From DATDAW01 sp036524675 (GTDB lineage Bacteria > Verrucomicrobiota > Verrucomicrobiia > Chthoniobacterales > DASVRZ01): a DNA stretch of 7,857 nucleotides. Positions 5,583 through 7,857 of the stretch are shown one piece after another. Under the pieces are notes generated by a model. That model was not told the DNA's origin, did not search any database, and was given only the letters and a program-made list of their open reading frames with translations. The stretch is from assembly GCA_036524675.1 (NCBI GenBank), contig DATDBU010000077.1, positions 1 through 7,857 on the forward strand. The letters run 5' to 3'. The position numbers and the translations under genes were made by a program. Each line of letters opens with the position of its first letter. Positions within the stretch are counted from its first letter, which is position 1.

Positions 5583-5810
5583 GGTCGTCTGCTTTTAGCA
5601 TGCGGACGGCTGAATTCCCGAGAGTCTGCTCCAGAAACAGATATGGTCCGTCCGCAACGGATTCCTCGCTGCTAAACGGTAAATCCTTTGCCAATTGGGG
5701 CGAGGAAGATAGAGGTAACAGAGTTCAGAGCAATCTCTATTTTTGCTCTTACTCGAACTCACCAATAACGTTTCGGCGTAACCCACGCGGATCGCACTGA
5801 ATGCTGTAAC
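5583..5810 (-). promoter_or_regulatory. Intergenic leader region of the esterase gene
   Basis: The 228 bases between the end of lrgB and the esterase gene hold no credible gene. They contain a perfect nine-base inverted repeat, TGCGGACGG (5601-5609) and CCGTCCGCA (5648-5656). Inside it is a second small pair, TCTG and CAGA. The outer pair could form a stem in the esterase leader RNA or be an operator. No clear sigma-70 promoter was found on the minus strand; one half-match (TTGGCA, complement of 5690-5695) lacks a good -10. No terminator with a T-run follows lrgB. Confidence 0.35.
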
Positions 5811-6497
5811 CTATCGGAGGTGGGAGAAAGCCAGGACGGCGAGCACGTTCAGCAGGCCAGCGAAAATCATGATGAGTCCGGCGACCGCACCTTCTTCCTC
5901 GCCCAGCTCGCGTGCCTTGGCGACGCCTGCACCATGAGCGCCCATCCCGAGAAAGGCCCCGCGCGCAAAGGTCGAACGTATGGGAAGCCAGGCCAGCAAT
6001 CCTTCACCGATCGCCGCGCCGAAAATGCCTGTAACCGCGGTAAACGCCGCTGTCAGTTCCGGGAGTCCCCCGAGATCTGCTGAAATTGTGACCGCAAATG
6101 GGGTTGTGACGGACCTCGGCAACAGGCTTGCCTGCAGTTCCGGCGAGAGCTCGAAGAGTCTTGCAAGTCCCCATGCACTTCCCATGGCGACGCCGCTCCC
6201 GGCCAGCGTTCCAACGAGTAGCAATCCCCAGTGGCGGACAATGAGGCGGCGATTTTCGTGGATCGGAATTGCGAAAGCCACCGTGGCCGGTCCGAGCAGA
6301 GTTACCAGCCATTGGGTTCCGCTCAAGTATTCCCGATAGTTGACATGCAGGCTCACGAGCAATACGGCGCAAAGGACCCACGTAACAAGCAATGGAGACG
6401 CCCACCACGCTGGAAAGCGGCGATACAAACGGACGGACCCTGCGTAAATCCCGATGGTGACCGCCGCCCAGAAAACGGCTTTCAACTCAGTGCTCAC
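5811..6497 (-). CDS. lrgB: LrgB/CidB (YohK) family membrane protein
   Basis: Inner-membrane partner of LrgA. In staphylococci the pair affects murein hydrolase activity and cell lysis; in other bacteria and in plant plastids, relatives move small carboxylates such as pyruvate or glycolate. The 228-residue product has the usual family length and several hydrophobic segments. Family motifs are clear: LLGPATVAFAIPIHENRR (67-84), LLPRSVTTPFAV (125-136), and LGMGAHGAGVAKARELGE (183-200) with EEGAVAGL after it. I chose the GTG at 6497 instead of the longer TTG at 6530. It gives the normal length and N-terminus, and overlaps the end of lrgA by 11 bases (GTGAGCACTGA), an arrangement that suggests translational coupling. 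It is cotranscribed with lrgA and probably controlled by the divergent LysR-type gene. Confidence 0.92.
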   Translation of the reverse strand: MSTELKAVFWAAVTIGIYAGSVRLYRRFPAWWASPLLVTWVLCAVLLVSLHVNYREYLSGTQWLVTLLGPATVAFAIPIHENRRLIVRHWGLLLVGTLAGSGVAMGSAWGLARLFELSPELQASLLPRSVTTPFAVTISADLGGLPELTAAFTAVTGIFGAAIGEGLLAWLPIRSTFARGAFLGMGAHGAGVAKARELGEEEGAVAGLIMIFAGLLNVLAVLAFSHLR

Positions 6498-6897
6498 GAC
6501 GTGCCTGTAAACGAAAGCCGATTTCAACAATCATGGCAGTACTGGCCATGACCAAAGGTGTTCCGATCAACACGGCGGCGAGCAGTTTCACGCCGATCAT
6601 GCTCAGCAATTCCCCGTGATTCACGATGGCCAGCATTGCCGGCGCTAAAAAAAGAATGAGATGGGCCAGCAACCCGGCGGCGCCCCGACGGAACCACGTC
6701 ACGGGAACGAGCCCCAGTTCCAAAGCCAGCAACAGAAGGAACAATCCCATGACGCTTCCCGGAATGGGCAGGTGCAATTTGCGCACCAATGCGTCGCTCA
6801 GAAACCAGATCGCGATGAGTGCTGCCACCTGCAACCACCACCACTTGCGAAAATGAGCGCCGATGTGCCGACGTCCTTTCCAAATCCAAGTTCTCAT
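6487..6897 (-). CDS. lrgA: LrgA/CidA (YohJ) family holin-like membrane protein
   Basis: Small inner-membrane protein of the CidA/LrgA family, proposed to act like a phage holin or antiholin or as part of a carboxylate exporter together with LrgB. The 136-residue product shows a basic N-terminus (MRTWIWKGRRHIGAHFRKWW), then four hydrophobic stretches at about 20-36, 46-64, 75-93 and 99-124. The family signature is LPIPGSVMGLFLLLLALELG (43-62), followed by WFRRGAAGLLAHLILFLAPA (68-87). The start ATG at 6897 has no ribosome-binding site, in line with the neighbouring genes. It is the first gene of the lrgA-lrgB operon, and the next start overlaps its stop. Transcription should begin in the 77-base region shared with the LysR gene, where two LysR-type dyads sit. 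Whether it counts as cidA or lrgA cannot be told from sequence alone. Confidence 0.93.
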   Translation of the reverse strand: MRTWIWKGRRHIGAHFRKWWWLQVAALIAIWFLSDALVRKLHLPIPGSVMGLFLLLLALELGLVPVTWFRRGAAGLLAHLILFLAPAMLAIVNHGELLSMIGVKLLAAVLIGTPLVMASTAMIVEIGFRLQARREH

Positions 6898-6922
6898 GGC
6901 GTCAGGATCGCAGTGTCCGCTT

Positions 6923-6937
6923 ATTCTTAAAATGAAT
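6923..6937. promoter_or_regulatory. LysR-type operator dyad, box 1
   Basis: ATTC-N7-GAAT forms a dyad containing the LysR-box pattern T-N11-A (T6924, A6936). It lies closer to lrgA and its last base is the first T of the TTGACA hexamer. It has the same half-sites and spacing as box 2 at 6954-6968, with centres 31 bp (about three helical turns) apart, as expected for a LysR tetramer. Confidence 0.6.
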
Positions 6938-6965
6938 TGACAGAATAATTGTTATTCCTTAATAG
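6937..6965 (+). promoter_or_regulatory. Candidate sigma-70 promoter of the LysR gene
   Basis: A perfect -35 hexamer TTGACA (6937-6942) is followed after 17 bases by a weak -10 TAATAG (6960-6965). A better -10, TAGAAT (6963-6968), stands at a 20-base spacing. Either would start transcription close to the ATG at 6975, giving a leaderless or nearly leaderless message, consistent with the absent ribosome-binding site. The -35 touches box 1 and the -10 lies within box 2, so self-repression is likely. Confidence 0.45.
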
Positions 6966-6968
6966 AAT
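6954..6968. promoter_or_regulatory. LysR-type operator dyad, box 2
   Basis: The second ATTC-N7-GAAT dyad has the T-N11-A pattern at T6955 and A6967. Between the two boxes, GAAT at 6943 and ATTC at 6954 make an everted copy (GAATAA-TTG-TTATTC, 6943-6957). Half-sites therefore recur at 6923, 6934, 6943, 6954 and 6965, mostly 11 bp apart on the same helix face. Confidence 0.6.
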
Positions 6969-6982
6969 TCCATCATGGAATT
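6966..6982. repeat. Perfect 17-bp palindrome across the LysR start codon
   Basis: AATTCCAT-C-ATGGAATT is a perfect eight-base inverted repeat with a one-base centre. The ATG at 6975 opens its right arm. It partly overlaps box 2. It may be an autoregulatory binding site or a hairpin that hides the start codon. Confidence 0.6.
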
Positions 6983-7857
6983 GCGCCATCTGCGATTTTT
7001 TCTGGAAGTCGTTCAACGCGGGGGATTTTCTGCCGCCGCAAAGGCGTTGGGCAGCACCCAGCCCACGGTGAGCAAGGCGATCCTTCAGCTTGAACATGAC
7101 TGCGGCGAAATGCTCCTAAACCGTTTGCCCCAAGGCGTGAAACCGACAAACGCCGGCCAGGTTGTGCTCCGGCGTGCTGCAGCGATGCTGGCCGAGGAAG
7201 AATCGTTAAGAGCGGAATTGGGAACTCTTCGAGGATTGGAAACGGGGCGTTTGAGCCTTGGTGTGTCACCTTTGGGCAACGCTGCGATTTTTGCACCGCT
7301 CATCGCGGCATTCCGTCAGCGCCATCCGGGTATCCGGATCGAGTTGCGCGAGGAGGGGAGTCACCGCCTGGAAGCAGCAGTGCAATCCGGAGAAATCGAA
7401 ATCGGGACGTCCCTATCCCCTGTAAAGGATGATTTTGCCTGGCAGGCAGTCTGTGACGAGCCGCTGGTGGCGTTGCTTCCCGCCGGGCACGTGCTCGCGC
7501 GCCGCGATCATCTCAAGCTGGTCGATCTGGCGGAGAGTCCGTTTATTTTCTTCGAACGGGGATTCGCATTAAACTCGCTCATTACCGCGGCGTGCCGGCG
7601 GCGTGGGATCGAACTGGTCGAGGCCGCCCGGAGCGGGCAACCGGATTTCATTCTGGCGTTGGTGGAGGCGGGATTGGGCGTTGCTGTATTTCCACAATTG
7701 ATGGTCACTGCGCGGGAACGTCCCGCCGTCAGGGCCGTGGTGTTGGATGAAAAGGATCTACGCTGGAGGCTTGGATTGATCTGGCGCAAGAGTGCTCCCC
7801 TCTCGCCAGCCGCGCAACATTGGCTGAAACTCGTACGTGAAACCGCGCCCAGCTCGT
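6975..7857 (+). CDS. LysR-type transcriptional regulator (CidR-like by context), 3' end cut by window
   Basis: A DNA-binding regulator of the LysR family that probably controls the divergent lrgA-lrgB operon and itself. The 294 codons in the window are open to the edge, so only the last few residues should be missing; the family usually has 290-310. The N-terminal winged helix-turn-helix is clear: MELRHLRFFLEVVQRGGFSA (1-20), then AAKALGSTQPTVSKAILQLE (21-40) and the wing ending in KPTNAGQ (56-62). A linker helix follows (about 63-90). The substrate-binding domain starts at GRLSLGVSPLG (91-101) and includes LLPAGHVLARR (167-177) and LALVEAGLGVAVFPQ (227-241). In CidR the signal is linked to acetate or overflow metabolism; the ligand here is unknown. 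The ATG has no ribosome-binding site and sits in a palindrome. Confidence 0.92.
   Translation, partial: MELRHLRFFLEVVQRGGFSAAAKALGSTQPTVSKAILQLEHDCGEMLLNRLPQGVKPTNAGQVVLRRAAAMLAEEESLRAELGTLRGLETGRLSLGVSPLGNAAIFAPLIAAFRQRHPGIRIELREEGSHRLEAAVQSGEIEIGTSLSPVKDDFAWQAVCDEPLVALLPAGHVLARRDHLKLVDLAESPFIFFERGFALNSLITAACRRRGIELVEAARSGQPDFILALVEAGLGVAVFPQLMVTARERPAVRAVVLDEKDLRWRLGLIWRKSAPLSPAAQHWLKLVRETAPSS

Noticed and set aside
5811..6530. lrgB starting at TTG 6530
   Set aside because: Would overlap lrgA by 44 bases and add 11 residues not typical of the family; GTG 6497 gives the usual length and a standard overlap.
7085..7789. Minus-strand open frames at the right edge
   Set aside because: They lie opposite a continuous LysR-type coding frame that runs off the window end.

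Overview
The window looks like a chromosomal segment of a Verrucomicrobiota or Planctomycetota-type bacterium. This is an inference from four things: most genes lack a recognisable Shine-Dalgarno sequence, there is a secreted sialate O-acetylesterase-like enzyme fused to cadherin-like and LamG-like modules, there are short REP-like hairpins, and GC content is moderately high. No rRNA, tRNA or CRISPR array was seen, so the phylum is a guess.

Layout. (1) Bases 1 to about 1310 are the body and right end of an IS110-family insertion sequence; its left end lies outside the window. (2) Bases 1313 to about 2700 are an accessory island. It holds a minus-strand membrane protein (1330-1896) and a plus-strand orphan protein with a winged-helix-like part (2030-2659). 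Heptamers resembling integron gene-cassette core sites (GTTRRRY / RYYYAAC) sit just outside the membrane-protein gene at both ends and just after the stop of the orphan gene. The IS110 element ends exactly where the cassette recombination site of the membrane-protein gene would be. (3) Bases 2660 to 3626 are gene-poor, with two short perfect or near-perfect hairpins and conflicting weak reading frames. (4) Bases 3627-5582 (minus) are a large secreted carbohydrate-esterase-like protein, followed upstream by a 228-base leader region with inverted repeats. (5) Bases 5811-6897 (minus) are an overlapping lrgA-lrgB pair (CidA/CidB, YohJ/YohK family). (6) From 6975 to the window end (plus) runs a divergent LysR-type regulator, nearly complete and cut by the window edge.

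How the genes work together. The lrgA-lrgB operon and the LysR gene share a 77-base intergenic region carrying two ATTC-N7-GAAT dyads (each a T-N11-A LysR box) 31 bp apart. This is the layout of the CidR-cidAB system, in which a LysR-type protein controls holin-like or carboxylate-transport membrane proteins. The esterase gene is probably independent. The left 3.6 kb is mobile or accessory DNA.

The best candidates for something undescribed are the putative cassette array interrupted by an IS110-group element and the two uncharacterised proteins it carries. The tandem operator with a palindrome over the LysR start codon is the clearest regulatory signal.
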